NCBI RefSeq assembly: GCF_009852415.1
Contig: NZ_WOXS01000002.1
Coordinates: forward strand, 682,001 to 746,000
Direction: 5' to 3'
DNA length: 64,000 nt
From: Streptomyces sp. Tu 3180
GTDB taxonomy: Bacteria > Actinomycetota > Actinomycetes > Streptomycetales > Streptomycetaceae
The notes beneath the pieces were generated by a model. The model did not search any database and was not told the DNA's origin. It saw only the letters and a list, made by a program, of their open reading frames with translations. Position numbers and translations under genes: made by a program. Positions within the stretch are counted from its first letter, which is position 1. Each line of letters begins with the position of its first letter. Positions 1 to 9,260 of this stretch are shown in pieces.

Positions 1-328
1 CGACGTAGACGATCCGGGCCTCGGGGGCGGTGCGCTGGGCCACCTCGTGCGTGTTGTCGGCCGTGGGCAGGCCGGTTCCGACGTCCAGGAACTGCCGGAT
101 GCCCGCCTCTTCGACCAGGTAGGTGATGGCGCGGCGCAGGAAGGCGCGGCTGCTGCGGGCGATGGTGACGATCCCGGGGAAGACGGCCGTGTACGCGTCG
201 CCGGCCTCCTCGTCGACGGGGTAGTTGTCCTTCCCGCCCAGCCAGTAGTTCCAGATCCGGGCCGAGTGCGGCACCGACGTGTCGATCTGCTGGTGGGTCG
301 GTCCGTGCGTCGGTGCGGGGTCGGTCAT
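1..328 (-). CDS. DUF574 (S-adenosyl methyltransferase family) protein, 3' part cut by window edge
   Basis: The visible N-terminal ~109 residues contain HSARIWNYWLGGKDNYPVD, a hallmark of the actinobacterial DUF574/Methyltransf_19 family, followed by FLDVGTGLPTADNTHEVA, which resembles the glycine-rich SAM-binding loop. The family is annotated as SAM-dependent methyltransferases, but most members have no known substrate. The start is the ATG at 328-326; the preceding N-terminal DPAPTHGPT stretch is typical of the family. The gene runs off the left edge, so its C-terminal half cannot be judged. It lies in the same direction as pyruvate carboxylase but is separated from it by a terminator-like hairpin, so it is probably transcribed independently. 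Confidence 0.8.
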   Translation of the reverse strand, partial: MTDPAPTHGPTHQQIDTSVPHSARIWNYWLGGKDNYPVDEEAGDAYTAVFPGIVTIARSSRAFLRRAITYLVEEAGIRQFLDVGTGLPTADNTHEVAQRTAPEARIVYV

Positions 329-527
329 GGGTGCCGTCCGTCGTCGTTCGGGGTGTGATCCGGTCGAGCACAACCTACGTCCGACGGGCCGGTGAGGCAC
401 GCCTGTTCACGTGTCGGCGGGGTCCCGCCGGCGGTGTCCTCGTGGGGTCCGGTCCCGGGGAGCCGCGGGGGCGTCCGGCGGGCGCACCGCCCGCGGCGGG
501 GCCGTACGGCGGGCCACGCCCCTCGGT

Positions 528-563
528 GCGGCCGGGCGCGCACCGAAGCGCGCGCCCGGCCGC
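528..563 (-). terminator. hairpin terminator of pyruvate carboxylase
   Basis: A 14-bp perfect inverted repeat (528-541 with 550-563) with an 8-nt loop starts 5 nt after the stop codon of the minus-strand pyruvate carboxylase gene. There is no U tract, which is usual for Streptomyces terminators. Nothing else was seen in the interval 329-567. Confidence 0.7.
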
Positions 564-567
564 AGGC

Positions 568-3500
568 TCAGGCGAGTTCCACGAGGAGGTCGCCGCCCTC
601 CACCTGCTGGATGCGGTTGATGGCCAGCCTGGCGACCGTGCCGGACTTCGGGGCGGTGATCGCGGCCTCCATCTTCATCGCCTCGATGGTGGCCACCGTG
701 GCCCCGGCCTCCACCTCGTCGCCCTCGGCGACCGCGAGGGTCACCACGCCGGCGAAGGGCGCCGCGACGTGGCCGGGGTCGGTCCGGTCGGCCTTCTCCG
801 TGACGGGCACGTCGGAGGCCGCCGCCCGGTCGCGGACCTGGATGGGCCGCAACTGGCCGTTCAGGGTGGACATCACGGTGCGCATGCCGCGCTCGTCGGC
901 GTCGCCCACGGCCTGGAGCTCGATGAGCAGTCGCACACCGGGGTCGAGGTCGACGCCGTACTCCTTGCCGGGGCGCAGTCCGTAGAAGAAGTCCTTGCTG
1001 TCCAGGACGCTGGTGTCGCCGAAGGTCTGCCGGTGGGTCTCGAACTCGCGCGTCGGTCCGGGGAACAACAGCCGGTTGAGGGTCGCCCGGCGGTCCTTCG
1101 CCAGCCCGGCGCGGTCGTCGGCGGTCAGCTCCTGCACGGGCTTGGGCTCGGCGCGGCCCCGCAGTGCCTTGCTCCGGAACGGTTCGGGCCAGCCGCCGGG
1201 CGGGGTGCCCAACTCGCCGCGCAGGAAGCCGATGACGGAGTCGGGGATGTCGAACCGGTCGGGCTCCGCCTCGAAGTCCGCCGGAGAGACGCCCGCGCCC
1301 ACCAGGTGGAGGGCCAGGTCGCCGACCACCTTCGAGGAGGGGGTGACCTTCACCAGGCGGCCGAGCATCCGGTCGGCGGCGGCGTACATCGCCTCGATCT
1401 CCTCGAAACGGTCGCCGAGACCGAGCGCGATGGCCTGGGTGCGCAGGTTGGAGAGCTGCCCGCCGGGGATCTCGTGGTGGTAGACGCGGCCGGTCGGCGA
1501 GGCCAGGCCCGCCTCGAAGGGGGCGTACACCTTGCGGACGCTCTCCCAGTACGGCTCCAGGTCGCCGACGGCCTGGAGGTCCAGGCCGGTGGGCCGCTCC
1601 GAGTGGTCGGTCGCGGCGACGATCGCCGACAGGGACGGCTGCGAGGTGGTGCCCGCCATGGAGGCCACCGCCCCGTCGACCGCGTCCGCACCGGCCTGGA
1701 CCGCGGCGAGGTAGGTGGCGAGCTGACCGCCGGCGGTGTCGTGGGTGTGCAGGTGGACCGGCAGGTCGAACTCCCGGCGCAGGGCCGACACCAGCGTCGC
1801 CGCCGCGGGTGCCCGCAGCAGGCCGGCCATGTCCTTGACGGCCAGGACGTGGGCGCCCGCCTCGACGATCCGCTCGGCCAGGCGCAGGTAGTAGTCGAGG
1901 GTGTAGAGCCGCTCGGACGGGTCGGACAGGTCGGCGGTGTAGCACAGGGCGACCTCGGCGACGGCCGTGCCGGTCTCGCGTACGGCGTCGATGGCGGGCC
2001 GCATCTGGGAGACGTCGTTCAGCGCGTCGAAGATGCGGAAGACGTCGATGCCGGTGGCCGCCGCCTCCTGGACGAAGGCGTCGGTCACCTCGGTCGGGTA
2101 CGGGGTGTAGCCCACGGTGTTGCGGCCGCGCAGCAGCATCTGCAGGCAGATGTTCGGCACGGCCTCCCGCAGCGCGGCCAGGCGCTCCCACGGGTCCTCG
2201 GCGAGGAAGCGCAGGGCGACGTCGTACGTGGCGCCGCCCCAGCACTCCAGGGAGAGGAGTCCGGGCAGGGTGCGGGCCACCACCGGGGCGACGGCGAGCA
2301 GGTCCTTGGTGCGGACCCGGGTGGCCAGCAGCGACTGGTGGGCGTCGCGGAAGGTGGTGTCGGTGACGCCGAGGGTCGGGGAGGAGCGCAGCCAGCGGGC
2401 GAAGCCCTCGGGTCCGAGTTCGGCGAGCCGCTGCCGGGAGCCGGCCGGCGGTTCGCCGGCGGGCAGCGGCGGCAGCTTGGTCAGCGGGTCGATCAGTTCG
2501 GGCCGCTCGCCGTGCGGCTTGTTCACCGTGACGTCGGCGAGGTAGGTCAGCAGTTTCGTGCCGCGGTCGGCGGAGTGGCGCGCGGTGAGCAGGTGCGGGC
2601 GCTGCTCGATGAACGAGGTGGTGACCCGCCCGGCCTCGAAGTCCGGGTCCTCCAGGACGGCTTGCAGGAACGGGATGTTGGTGGCCACGCCGCGGATGCG
2701 GAACTCGGCCACCGCGCGCCGGGCACGGCCCACCGCGGTGGCGAAGTCCCGTCCCCGGCAGGTCAGTTTGACCAGCATGGAGTCGAAGTGCGCGCTGATC
2801 TCCGTACCGGCGTGGGTGGTGCCGCCGTCCAGGCGGATGCCGGAGCCGCCGGGTGAGCGGTAGGCGCTGATCCGGCCGGTGTCCGGGCGGAAGCCGTTGG
2901 CCGGGTCCTCGGTGGTGATGCGGCACTGCAGCGCGGCACCGCGCAGGGTGACGCTCTCCTGGGAGAGGCCGAGGTCGGCCAGCGTCTCGCCGGCGGCGAT
3001 GCGCAGCTGCGCCTGCACGAGGTCGACGTCGGTGACCTCCTCGGTCACCGTGTGCTCGACCTGGATGCGCGGGTTCATCTCGATGAAGACGTGGTTGCCG
3101 TCACGGTCGAGGAGGAACTCCACGGTGCCCGCGTTGCGGTAGCCGATCCGGCGGGCGAACCGCACGGCGTCGGCGCAGATGCGGTCGCGCAGCGCCGGGT
3201 CGAGGTTCGGCGCGGGCGCGAGTTCGATCACCTTCTGGTGGCGGCGCTGCAGGGAGCAGTCCCGCTCGTACAGGTGCATGACGTCGCCGTGCCCGTCGGC
3301 GAGGATCTGCACCTCGATGTGGCGGGGCTCGACGACGGCCTTCTCCAGGAAGACGGTGGGGTCGCCGAACGCGGACGCCGCCTCCCGGGACGCCGCCTCG
3401 ACGGCCTCCCTCAGCTGGGCGGGGTCCTCGACCCGGCGCATGCCGCGCCCGCCGCCGCCCGCGACCGCCTTGACGAACACGGGGAAGCCGATGCCGTCGG

Positions 3501-3942
3501 CGGCGCGGACGAGTTCGTCCACGTCGGTGGAGGGCGCCGAGGACCCCAGGACCGGCACGCCCGCCTCACGGGCGGCGGCCACGGCGCGCGCCTTGTTCCC
3601 GGTCAGCTCCAGGATCTCGGCGCTCGGCCCGACGAACGTGATGCCCGCCTCCTCGCACGCCCGGGCCAGCTCCGGGTTCTCGGACAGGAACCCGTAACCC
3701 GGATAGACGGCGTCGGCTCCCGCGCGGCGTGCCGCGCGGACGATCTCCTCGACGGAGAGATAGGCGCGCACCGGGTGTCCCGGCCGGCCGATCTCGTACG
3801 CCTCGTCGGCCTTCAGCCGGTGCAGCGAGTTGCGGTCCTCGTACGGGAAGACTGCGACGGTACGGGCACCCAGCTCGTAGCTCGCGCGGAACGCCCGGAT
3901 CGCAATCTCACCGCGGTTGGCGACCAGCACCTTGCGGAACAT
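568..3942 (-). CDS. pyc: pyruvate carboxylase
   Basis: 1,124 residues, the usual length for single-chain pyruvate carboxylase, which makes oxaloacetate from pyruvate and bicarbonate using ATP and biotin. Order of parts: N-terminal biotin carboxylase (MFRKVLVANRGEIAIRAF start, ATP-grasp glycine loop AGGGGRGMRRV, EMNPRIQVEHTVTE), a carboxyltransferase (TTFRDAHQSLLATRVRT near residue 540 and KDMAGLLRAPAA), and a C-terminal biotinyl domain with EAMKMEA, the biotinylated lysine being about residue 1090. The reading frame is open upstream, but the ATG at 3942-3940 is preceded by AAGGGATC and matches the conserved MFRKVLVANRG start. It is anaplerotic and cytosolic. It is followed by a strong hairpin and transcribed alone. 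Confidence 0.96.
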   Translation of the reverse strand: MFRKVLVANRGEIAIRAFRASYELGARTVAVFPYEDRNSLHRLKADEAYEIGRPGHPVRAYLSVEEIVRAARRAGADAVYPGYGFLSENPELARACEEAGITFVGPSAEILELTGNKARAVAAAREAGVPVLGSSAPSTDVDELVRAADGIGFPVFVKAVAGGGGRGMRRVEDPAQLREAVEAASREAASAFGDPTVFLEKAVVEPRHIEVQILADGHGDVMHLYERDCSLQRRHQKVIELAPAPNLDPALRDRICADAVRFARRIGYRNAGTVEFLLDRDGNHVFIEMNPRIQVEHTVTEEVTDVDLVQAQLRIAAGETLADLGLSQESVTLRGAALQCRITTEDPANGFRPDTGRISAYRSPGGSGIRLDGGTTHAGTEISAHFDSMLVKLTCRGRDFATAVGRARRAVAEFRIRGVATNIPFLQAVLEDPDFEAGRVTTSFIEQRPHLLTARHSADRGTKLLTYLADVTVNKPHGERPELIDPLTKLPPLPAGEPPAGSRQRLAELGPEGFARWLRSSPTLGVTDTTFRDAHQSLLATRVRTKDLLAVAPVVARTLPGLLSLECWGGATYDVALRFLAEDPWERLAALREAVPNICLQMLLRGRNTVGYTPYPTEVTDAFVQEAAATGIDVFRIFDALNDVSQMRPAIDAVRETGTAVAEVALCYTADLSDPSERLYTLDYYLRLAERIVEAGAHVLAVKDMAGLLRAPAAATLVSALRREFDLPVHLHTHDTAGGQLATYLAAVQAGADAVDGAVASMAGTTSQPSLSAIVAATDHSERPTGLDLQAVGDLEPYWESVRKVYAPFEAGLASPTGRVYHHEIPGGQLSNLRTQAIALGLGDRFEEIEAMYAAADRMLGRLVKVTPSSKVVGDLALHLVGAGVSPADFEAEPDRFDIPDSVIGFLRGELGTPPGGWPEPFRSKALRGRAEPKPVQELTADDRAGLAKDRRATLNRLLFPGPTREFETHRQTFGDTSVLDSKDFFYGLRPGKEYGVDLDPGVRLLIELQAVGDADERGMRTVMSTLNGQLRPIQVRDRAAASDVPVTEKADRTDPGHVAAPFAGVVTLAVAEGDEVEAGATVATIEAMKMEAAITAPKSGTVARLAINRIQQVEGGDLLVELA

Positions 3943-4040
3943 TCGTGATCCCTTCAGCCTGCGGTGACGAAGACCATCGTGTCGGCGGCACGTCGGGTAC
4001 GCCATGTGAACCGGGCCACTCCCGCGGCGCGGGCCCGCCG

Positions 4041-4421
4041 TCAGGTGGCGAAGCGGCGGCGGGACTCCTCGATGTGCCCGAGGTAGCGGTGGGTCCAGTC
4101 GCACATCGTGTGCACCGTCTCCCGCAGCGCCTGCCCCGGCTCGGTGAGGGTGTACTCGACGCGCGGCGGCACGGTGGGGTGGACGGTCCGCTCGACCAGG
4201 CCGTTGCGCTCCAGCGTGCGCAGGTTCTGGGTGAGCATCTTGTGGCTGATGCCCTCGACCTCGTCGCGCAGCTCGCTGAAGCGCAGGGTGCGTTCACCCA
4301 GCGCCTCGATGATCAGGAGCGCCCACTTGTTGGCGACGTCCGAGAAGATCTCCCGCGCCAGTGAGTCCGCGCGCCTCAGGTCCGCGTCCGCGGGCGAGCC
4401 CTTGAACTGCTTGGTCACCAT
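4041..4421 (-). CDS. HxlR-family winged-helix transcriptional regulator
   Basis: 126 residues with the HxlR/MarR-like pattern: NKWALLIIEALGERTLRFSEL, then GISHKMLTQNLRTLERNGLV as the recognition helix region and a wing containing PPRVEYTLTEPGQ. It contains no cysteine in the sensing N-terminus (one Cys only, in the C-terminal MCDWTHRYL), so redox sensing of the HypR/YodB kind is not obvious. It is divergent from the RidA-family gene at 4565, with 143 bp between them that probably hold both promoters and the operator. HxlR proteins commonly control the divergent neighbour; that role is inferred here. Confidence 0.88.
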   Translation of the reverse strand: MVTKQFKGSPADADLRRADSLAREIFSDVANKWALLIIEALGERTLRFSELRDEVEGISHKMLTQNLRTLERNGLVERTVHPTVPPRVEYTLTEPGQALRETVHTMCDWTHRYLGHIEESRRRFAT

Positions 4422-4564
4422 CAGGTTCCCCAGTCACCGAAAAGTGCGTTCTTCCATGTCAGGGGACACTCTCCTACGGTTCCCGGGTAACCACAAGAGA
4501 GCACGGACGAGCCGGGACCGCACCGGGCGGACCCTCGGGCTCTCCCTGACGAGGAGGCGGCGGC

Positions 4565-4972
4565 ATGGCCATCACCCTGATGAATCCCGGCGGTCTGCCG
4601 GAGATCGACGTGTACCACCAGGTGTCGGTCGCGACCGGGTCGAGACTGGTCTTCGTCGCCGGGCAGGTCTCCTGGGACGCCGACGGGGTCACGGTCGGCG
4701 AGGGGGACCTCGCCGCCCAGGTGGAGCAGTGCTACCTCAACGTCGGCACCGCCCTGGCCGGGGCCGGCGGCTCCTTCGGCGACGTGGCGAAGCTGACCGT
4801 CCACGTCGTCGACTGGACCCCGGACAAGATGCCCCTGCTCCTGGAGGGCATCGCCCGGGCGGCGGCGAAGCTGGGCGTGCCCCCGGCCGCGCCGGCCACG
4901 CTGCTGGGCGTCGCGGCACTGGACGTGCCCGAGCACCTGGTCGAGGTGGAGGCCGTGGCGGTCCTCGACTGA
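4565..4972 (+). CDS. RidA/YjgF-family protein
   Basis: 135 residues of the RidA (YER057c/UK114) fold: LVFVAGQVSWDADG, then VEQCYLNVGTALAGAGGSFGDVAKLTVHVVDWTPDK and PATLLGVAALDVPEHLVEVEAVAVL. Canonical RidA deaminates reactive enamines and imines using a conserved Arg in the C-terminal R-x-x-V region. Here the corresponding stretch reads PATLLGVAAL without that Arg, so this is more likely one of the Rid2-7 subfamilies with other or unknown activity. A good ribosome site (GAGGAGG) precedes the ATG. It is divergent from the HxlR regulator and probably its target. A 9-bp hairpin follows at 5026-5053. Confidence 0.85.
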   Translation: MAITLMNPGGLPEIDVYHQVSVATGSRLVFVAGQVSWDADGVTVGEGDLAAQVEQCYLNVGTALAGAGGSFGDVAKLTVHVVDWTPDKMPLLLEGIARAAAKLGVPPAAPATLLGVAALDVPEHLVEVEAVAVLD

Positions 4973-5025
4973 GCGCGGGCGGCCCGGCGGGCGCGGCGGT
5001 CACCGCTCCGGCCCCGGCCCGGGTG

Positions 5026-5053
5026 CCGCCGCCCACCGGGCAGGGGGCGGCGG
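5026..5053 (+). terminator. GC-rich hairpin after the RidA-family gene
   Basis: Inverted repeat 5026-5034 with 5045-5053, 9 bp with a 10-nt loop, 54 nt past the stop codon. The rest of the interval 4973-5417 is GC-rich and non-coding by codon pattern. Nothing else convincing was seen apart from the leader of the next gene. Confidence 0.45.
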
Positions 5054-5417
5054 GACCGGCGGGTCCCGCCGCGTCCGGGAGGGAGCGCCGCGGCGGCGAC
5101 CCCGGGGGGCGGGGGTGCAGGCCGTGCGGGAATGTTGTGAAACTTCGGGTCTTCTTTGCCGGAGCGGCGGTGCAAAGAATCGACGCCGGACGCGCCGCCG
5201 CGGCCCGTGGGGGCGCTGGTCCACCGGGTCCGGGCCGCCGTGAAGAACCTGCGCCCGAACCGGCACCGGAGGCAGGCGCGTCAGGGTGACGCCCTATGAT
5301 CGTCGACGAACCGCACCCTTCGCGCCCGCTTCCCGTTCCCGGTGATTCTTGGCGACCGCGAACATCACTGGTGGGGCGGGTCCTGGATGGTGACACGTGT
5401 CAAGAAAGGTGAACACC

Positions 5418-6332
5418 ATGGTCCTCGGACTGCTCCGGCGCAGGCGGTCTCACGGCGCCTCCCACGCCGCACCCGGCCTGACGGTCCCCCTGCCACCGGG
5501 CGCCGGCGCGTTCGGCTGCGAGGTCGTCGACTCCATGGGGCAGCCCATGGGCGGAGCCGAGGTCACGGTGACCGCGCTGGACAACCACCGGGTCGCGGCC
5601 CGCGGCACCACCGACCCGTACGGCTTCTTCATGGCGACGCTGCCACCGGGCACCTACAGCGTGATGACCGCGGCCGAGGGCCTGTCACCCGCCCGGGAGA
5701 CCATCGACATAGCCGCCGGTGCGGCCCTTCCCCCGGCCCGCATCGCGCTGGAGTCCGCCCGCCAGCTGGAACTCCCGCCGTCCGGCACCTGGTTGTTCGA
5801 CCCGCCGCACACCGCGATCCGCTTCATCGCCAGGCACGTGGGCATGGCCCACGTCCACGGCCGCTTCACCCGCTTCGAGGGCGGCATCCACGTCGCGCCG
5901 GACATGACCGACTCGCGGGTCTCGGTGCGCATCGACGCCTCCAGCATCACCACGGGCAACAGGACCCGTGACAACCACCTGCGTTCCGCCGACTTCCTGG
6001 ACGTCGAGCGCTACCCGTACATCGACTTCGTCAGCACGCGCTTCGTCTACCGCGGCGGCTCGAAGTGGACCCTGCACGGCACGCTCACCATGCACGGCAC
6101 CAGCCGCTCCGTCGGCCTCGACACCACGTACCTCGGGACGGTGAACGGCGGTTACGAGCAGGAGCTGCGCTGCGCCGCCCTGGCGAAGGCGGAGCTGCAC
6201 CGTGAGGACTTCACCCTCAACTGGCGCTCGATGCTGGCCCGCGGCATCGCGGTCGTCGGTCCCACCGTCCAACTGGAGCTGGACGTACAGGCGATGTACC
6301 GCACCCACGACACGCCCACGCCGCCGGAGTAG
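5418..6332 (+). CDS. YceI-family protein with N-terminal carboxypeptidase-regulatory-like domain
   Basis: 304 residues. Residues ~30-115 look like a CarboxypepD_reg/CnaB-type beta-sandwich (VVDSMGQPMGGAEVTVTAL, TTDPYGFFMATLPPGTYSV). Residues ~122-300 are a YceI lipocalin-like barrel (WLFDPPHTAIRFIARHVGMA, RDNHLRSADFLDVERYPYI, LHGTLTMHGTSRSV). YceI proteins bind polyisoprenoid or amphiphilic ligands in the barrel. No signal peptide is visible, only an Arg-rich start, so it is probably cytosolic, unlike E. coli YceI. The start at 5418 has AAGAAAGGTG upstream; an in-frame GTG at 5397 would add 7 residues but lacks a ribosome site. It converges with the AlkZ-like gene. Confidence 0.87.
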   Translation: MVLGLLRRRRSHGASHAAPGLTVPLPPGAGAFGCEVVDSMGQPMGGAEVTVTALDNHRVAARGTTDPYGFFMATLPPGTYSVMTAAEGLSPARETIDIAAGAALPPARIALESARQLELPPSGTWLFDPPHTAIRFIARHVGMAHVHGRFTRFEGGIHVAPDMTDSRVSVRIDASSITTGNRTRDNHLRSADFLDVERYPYIDFVSTRFVYRGGSKWTLHGTLTMHGTSRSVGLDTTYLGTVNGGYEQELRCAALAKAELHREDFTLNWRSMLARGIAVVGPTVQLELDVQAMYRTHDTPTPPE

Positions 6333-6381
6333 GCGGACGGGTCCCGGGCCACTGCCGCGGAGGGCCCCGCGGGCGCGCCGC

Positions 6382-7482
6382 TCAGCGGGGTGAGGCGGCG
6401 ATCCGGACGCGCCGGCTGTCGCCGTCGGAGAGGAACGACGCCAGGGCCCGCCCCTCCTCGGCGACGGCGGTGCGGTCGGCCCGGGAGAAGCGGCGCAGCG
6501 GGGTGACCGTCACGGTGCCGGCGTCGACGGTCCAGGTCGCGGCGACCCGGCCGTCGACCAGGACGACGCGTTCGCCGGCGACCGACAGGCCGCGGTGGGC
6601 GTCGTCGATGATCCGGCCGCGGTCGTGGTAGCCGAGGATCGCGTTGTCGAACGCCGGCAGGAACCGCACCGGGGCGGGTGTGCCGGGATCGGGACGCGGC
6701 GCGTCGGGCAGGTCCAGCAGTTCCCTGCCGCGTTCGTCGCGGAAGGCGACCAGTTCCCCGCGTGTCGCGGCGATCGCGGCCGGCAGCCCGGCGAGGCCGC
6801 ACCAGGCGCGCAGGTCGGCCGGGGAGGCGGGGCCGAACGCGGCCAGGTAGCGCCGCACCAGCGCCCGGCCGACCGGGTCGGTCCCGTCCGGGGGCAGCGG
6901 GTCGACCTCACGCCCCAGCCAGGAGGAGAGCAGCACGGTGCGCACCCCGCCCCCGGTGCGCCACAGACCGCGCGGCGGCAGTTGCGCCACCGGGACGAGG
7001 GCGCAGAGCACCATCTCCCCCAGAGCCCGTCGCTCCGGCCGGGGCCGGTCCGCGGCGAGGGCCCGCACGAGCTCGGCCGTCGTGCGCGGCACGCCGTCGG
7101 CCATCACCGACCGTGCCGTCGCGGCGAGCCGGTCCAGGTCCACTCCGTCGAGCTCGCGCCGGTAGGCGCCGAGGACCTTCTGGCGCAGCATGGTGGCGTG
7201 GCGGGCGCGCCAGGCCAGGGCGTCGTCGGCGGTGACGAGGTGGACGGTGCGGCGCATCAGGTGGACGCGCACCACGCGCCGCTCGGTCAGCAGGCCCGAC
7301 AGCACCGCCGGATCGAAGGCGCGCAGCCGCGACCAGAGCCCGGTGAACGGCTCCTGCGGTTCCTGCGCCTGCAGTCCGCACAGGTGCGCGACGGCGTCGG
7401 CCGCGGGGAGGTCGGCGCGTTCGAGCAGCAACTGCCGGGCCAGTGTGGCCCGGTTGAGCGCACGGGCGTCGAGAACGGTCAC
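6382..7482 (-). CDS. winged-helix (HTH_42) protein, AlkZ-like DNA glycosylase family
   Basis: 366 residues with the HTH_42/DUF1006 architecture: tandem winged-helix units and a C-terminal beta region (FLPAFDNAILGYHDRGRII, VLVDGRVAATWTV). Residues 38-40 read Q-A-Q within HLCGLQAQEP, matching the Q-x-Q catalytic motif of AlkZ-like glycosylases that unhook bulky or crosslinked bases; the E. coli YcaQ branch has Q-x-D instead. LMRRTVHLVTADD is also typical of the family. AlkZ itself is a self-resistance protein for azinomycin, while the AlkZ-like group is widespread in Streptomyces. No DNA-alkylating product cluster is visible nearby, so a general repair role is inferred. Confidence 0.82.
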   Translation of the reverse strand: MTVLDARALNRATLARQLLLERADLPAADAVAHLCGLQAQEPQEPFTGLWSRLRAFDPAVLSGLLTERRVVRVHLMRRTVHLVTADDALAWRARHATMLRQKVLGAYRRELDGVDLDRLAATARSVMADGVPRTTAELVRALAADRPRPERRALGEMVLCALVPVAQLPPRGLWRTGGGVRTVLLSSWLGREVDPLPPDGTDPVGRALVRRYLAAFGPASPADLRAWCGLAGLPAAIAATRGELVAFRDERGRELLDLPDAPRPDPGTPAPVRFLPAFDNAILGYHDRGRIIDDAHRGLSVAGERVVLVDGRVAATWTVDAGTVTVTPLRRFSRADRTAVAEEGRALASFLSDGDSRRVRIAASPR

Positions 7483-7593
7483 GGTGATCCGGGCCTTCCG
7501 GTCGGTCTCGTCGGGTCGGGAGAACCCTCGCAGCCGAAGCGGTCAGCAGGTGTCCTCTTTCCGGTACGGGATCCGCGTCGCGCCGAAATCGCC

Positions 7594-7645
7594 GGCGCTC
7601 ACCGCCGTCACCGCTCCGCCCGCTCCCGGCCCGCCGGTGAGCGCC
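7594..7645. repeat. 11-bp inverted repeat in the 7483-8054 intergenic region
   Basis: GGCGCTCACCG at 7594-7604 is perfectly repeated in inverse orientation at 7635-7645, with a 30-nt spacer. It lies between the divergent AlkZ-like gene and cvnA. It could be a structured leader or an operator; no assignment is possible from sequence. The rest of this 572-bp gap shows no gene; its last ~190 bp, which is lower in GC, presumably contains the conservon promoter. Confidence 0.35.
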
Positions 7646-8054
7646 GCGGCCGCGGCCCGCCTCCGCCCCTGTTCTTCGCCCCCCGTTCACCGGACGGATC
7701 ACTGGGGCCGGGCGGGGGACGGCGACACCGGCCCGTTCTCCTCCCGTTGTCCCCCGCGCAGGGAACCGGACGCCTCCCGGCCCGGAACCGCGCCGTGGTG
7801 TGTGGGTCTGGTGAGGGTGCCCAACCGGCCGACGGGGCAGGCGGGTTGCCCGTAGGCGCCTGATAAGATCATCCCACGTTCAGCAGGCTGGCGGCGCGTC
7901 ATGAACGCGTACGGGGGACAGTCTCTAAGGCCCCATCGCTAAGGAGTCAGACTTTGGTCCGCCCGTGGCCCGTGCCGTTCGGTGGCACGGACCGTCGGCA
8001 TGACGCGGTGGACCTTCCTCACTCCTGACGCGATGCGACTTCCAAGAGAGTCTC

Positions 8055-9260
8055 ATGACGTCATTGATCCAGGATCCACTGTTGTGGATCTTGCTTGTGG
8101 TGCTCGTCGCTGCGGTGTTCGCGGTGATGCGGGCGCGGAGAACCAATCTGGCTCTCCGAAGAACAAAGAACGACCTGGAGGCGGGGCTGGGGCAGGCCCA
8201 GGGGCGCGTCGTCCAGCTCCAGGAGCACATCGCCTCCCTGACCACGCGGCACAAGGACGACCTCGCGGACGTCCGGGCCGACGCGGAGTCGTCGACCAAG
8301 GCCGTGCTGAAGTCGGCCATGGGAACGCTGCAGTCCCTCGCCGAGGAGCAGCAGCTGCTGCTGGACGGGCTGCTGAAGAAGTACGGTGACGACACCGAGG
8401 TGCTGGCCGACCTGATGTCGGTGGACCACACCGGCAGCCAGTTCAGCCGCCGGGCCAAGGGCATCTCGGTCCTGTGCGGCGGGTGGCTGGGCCGGCGCGA
8501 GGGCGCGGCGACCGTCTACGACGTGGCCCGCAGCGCGCAGGGGCGGATCAAGGACTTCGACCGGGTCGGCATCCACGCGCAGGTCAGCGTCTCCGTCTCC
8601 AGCAAGGCCGTCGAGCCGCTGGCCGTCGTACTGGCCGAGCTGCTGGACAACGCGACCACCTACAGCGCTCCGGGCACGCCGGTCGAGGTCAACATCCAGG
8701 CCGTCCCCACGGGCGTGTGCTTCATCGTCGACGACGCCGGACTGGGCATGGACCAGGAGACCAAGGACCGCGCCGCGGCCCTGCTCTCCGCGGACGGCCC
8801 CGTGGACATCACCGGCCTCGGCGATCCGCCCCACTTCGGTTTCGCCGTGTGCGGCATGCTCGCCGCACGGTACGGCTTCGCCGTCTCGGTCGGTTCCGTG
8901 TCCCCCTACGGCGGAGTGCGTGCAGTGATCCGTGTGCCGGAAAGCCTTCTGTCGGCCGACGGACCGGCACCCGCCGAACCGGTCCGTGAGGCCGAGGGCC
9001 AGGAGGCCGCGCCCCAGCGGCTGGCGCCCGTGCCGGTGGGCCCCTCGCACGTGGTGGGCACGACGTCCGGCGGGCTGCCCAAGCGCCGTCGGCGCCAGGG
9101 CCCCATCGCGGTGGTGCCGCCGCCGGAGGCCACGCCCGGGATCGACGAGCAGACGTCCGAGTCGGCCGGCGAGGTGACCGCCTCCCGCCTGGGGGCTTTC
9201 GCACGCGGCACCCACCTCGGACGGACCACGAACACCACGGAAGGACCTGACCACCAGTGA
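8055..9260 (+). CDS. cvnA: CvnA: conservon sensor-kinase-like ATPase
   Basis: 401 residues. One N-terminal membrane segment (~residues 8-24, WILLVVLVAAVFAV) is followed by a coiled region (~30-110) and a HATPase_c domain with N-box LAELLDNATTYSAP, then VDDAGLGMD and GFAVCGML. The last ~100 residues are low complexity and probably disordered. No phosphorylatable His box is apparent, as in other conservon ATPases. CvnA proteins are the membrane-associated component of a G-protein-like signalling complex with CvnB, CvnC and CvnD. The start ATG follows AGAGAG. The frame overlaps cvnB by 4 bp (GTGA), so the operon is translationally coupled. Confidence 0.92.
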   Translation: MTSLIQDPLLWILLVVLVAAVFAVMRARRTNLALRRTKNDLEAGLGQAQGRVVQLQEHIASLTTRHKDDLADVRADAESSTKAVLKSAMGTLQSLAEEQQLLLDGLLKKYGDDTEVLADLMSVDHTGSQFSRRAKGISVLCGGWLGRREGAATVYDVARSAQGRIKDFDRVGIHAQVSVSVSSKAVEPLAVVLAELLDNATTYSAPGTPVEVNIQAVPTGVCFIVDDAGLGMDQETKDRAAALLSADGPVDITGLGDPPHFGFAVCGMLAARYGFAVSVGSVSPYGGVRAVIRVPESLLSADGPAPAEPVREAEGQEAAPQRLAPVPVGPSHVVGTTSGGLPKRRRRQGPIAVVPPPEATPGIDEQTSESAGEVTASRLGAFARGTHLGRTTNTTEGPDHQ

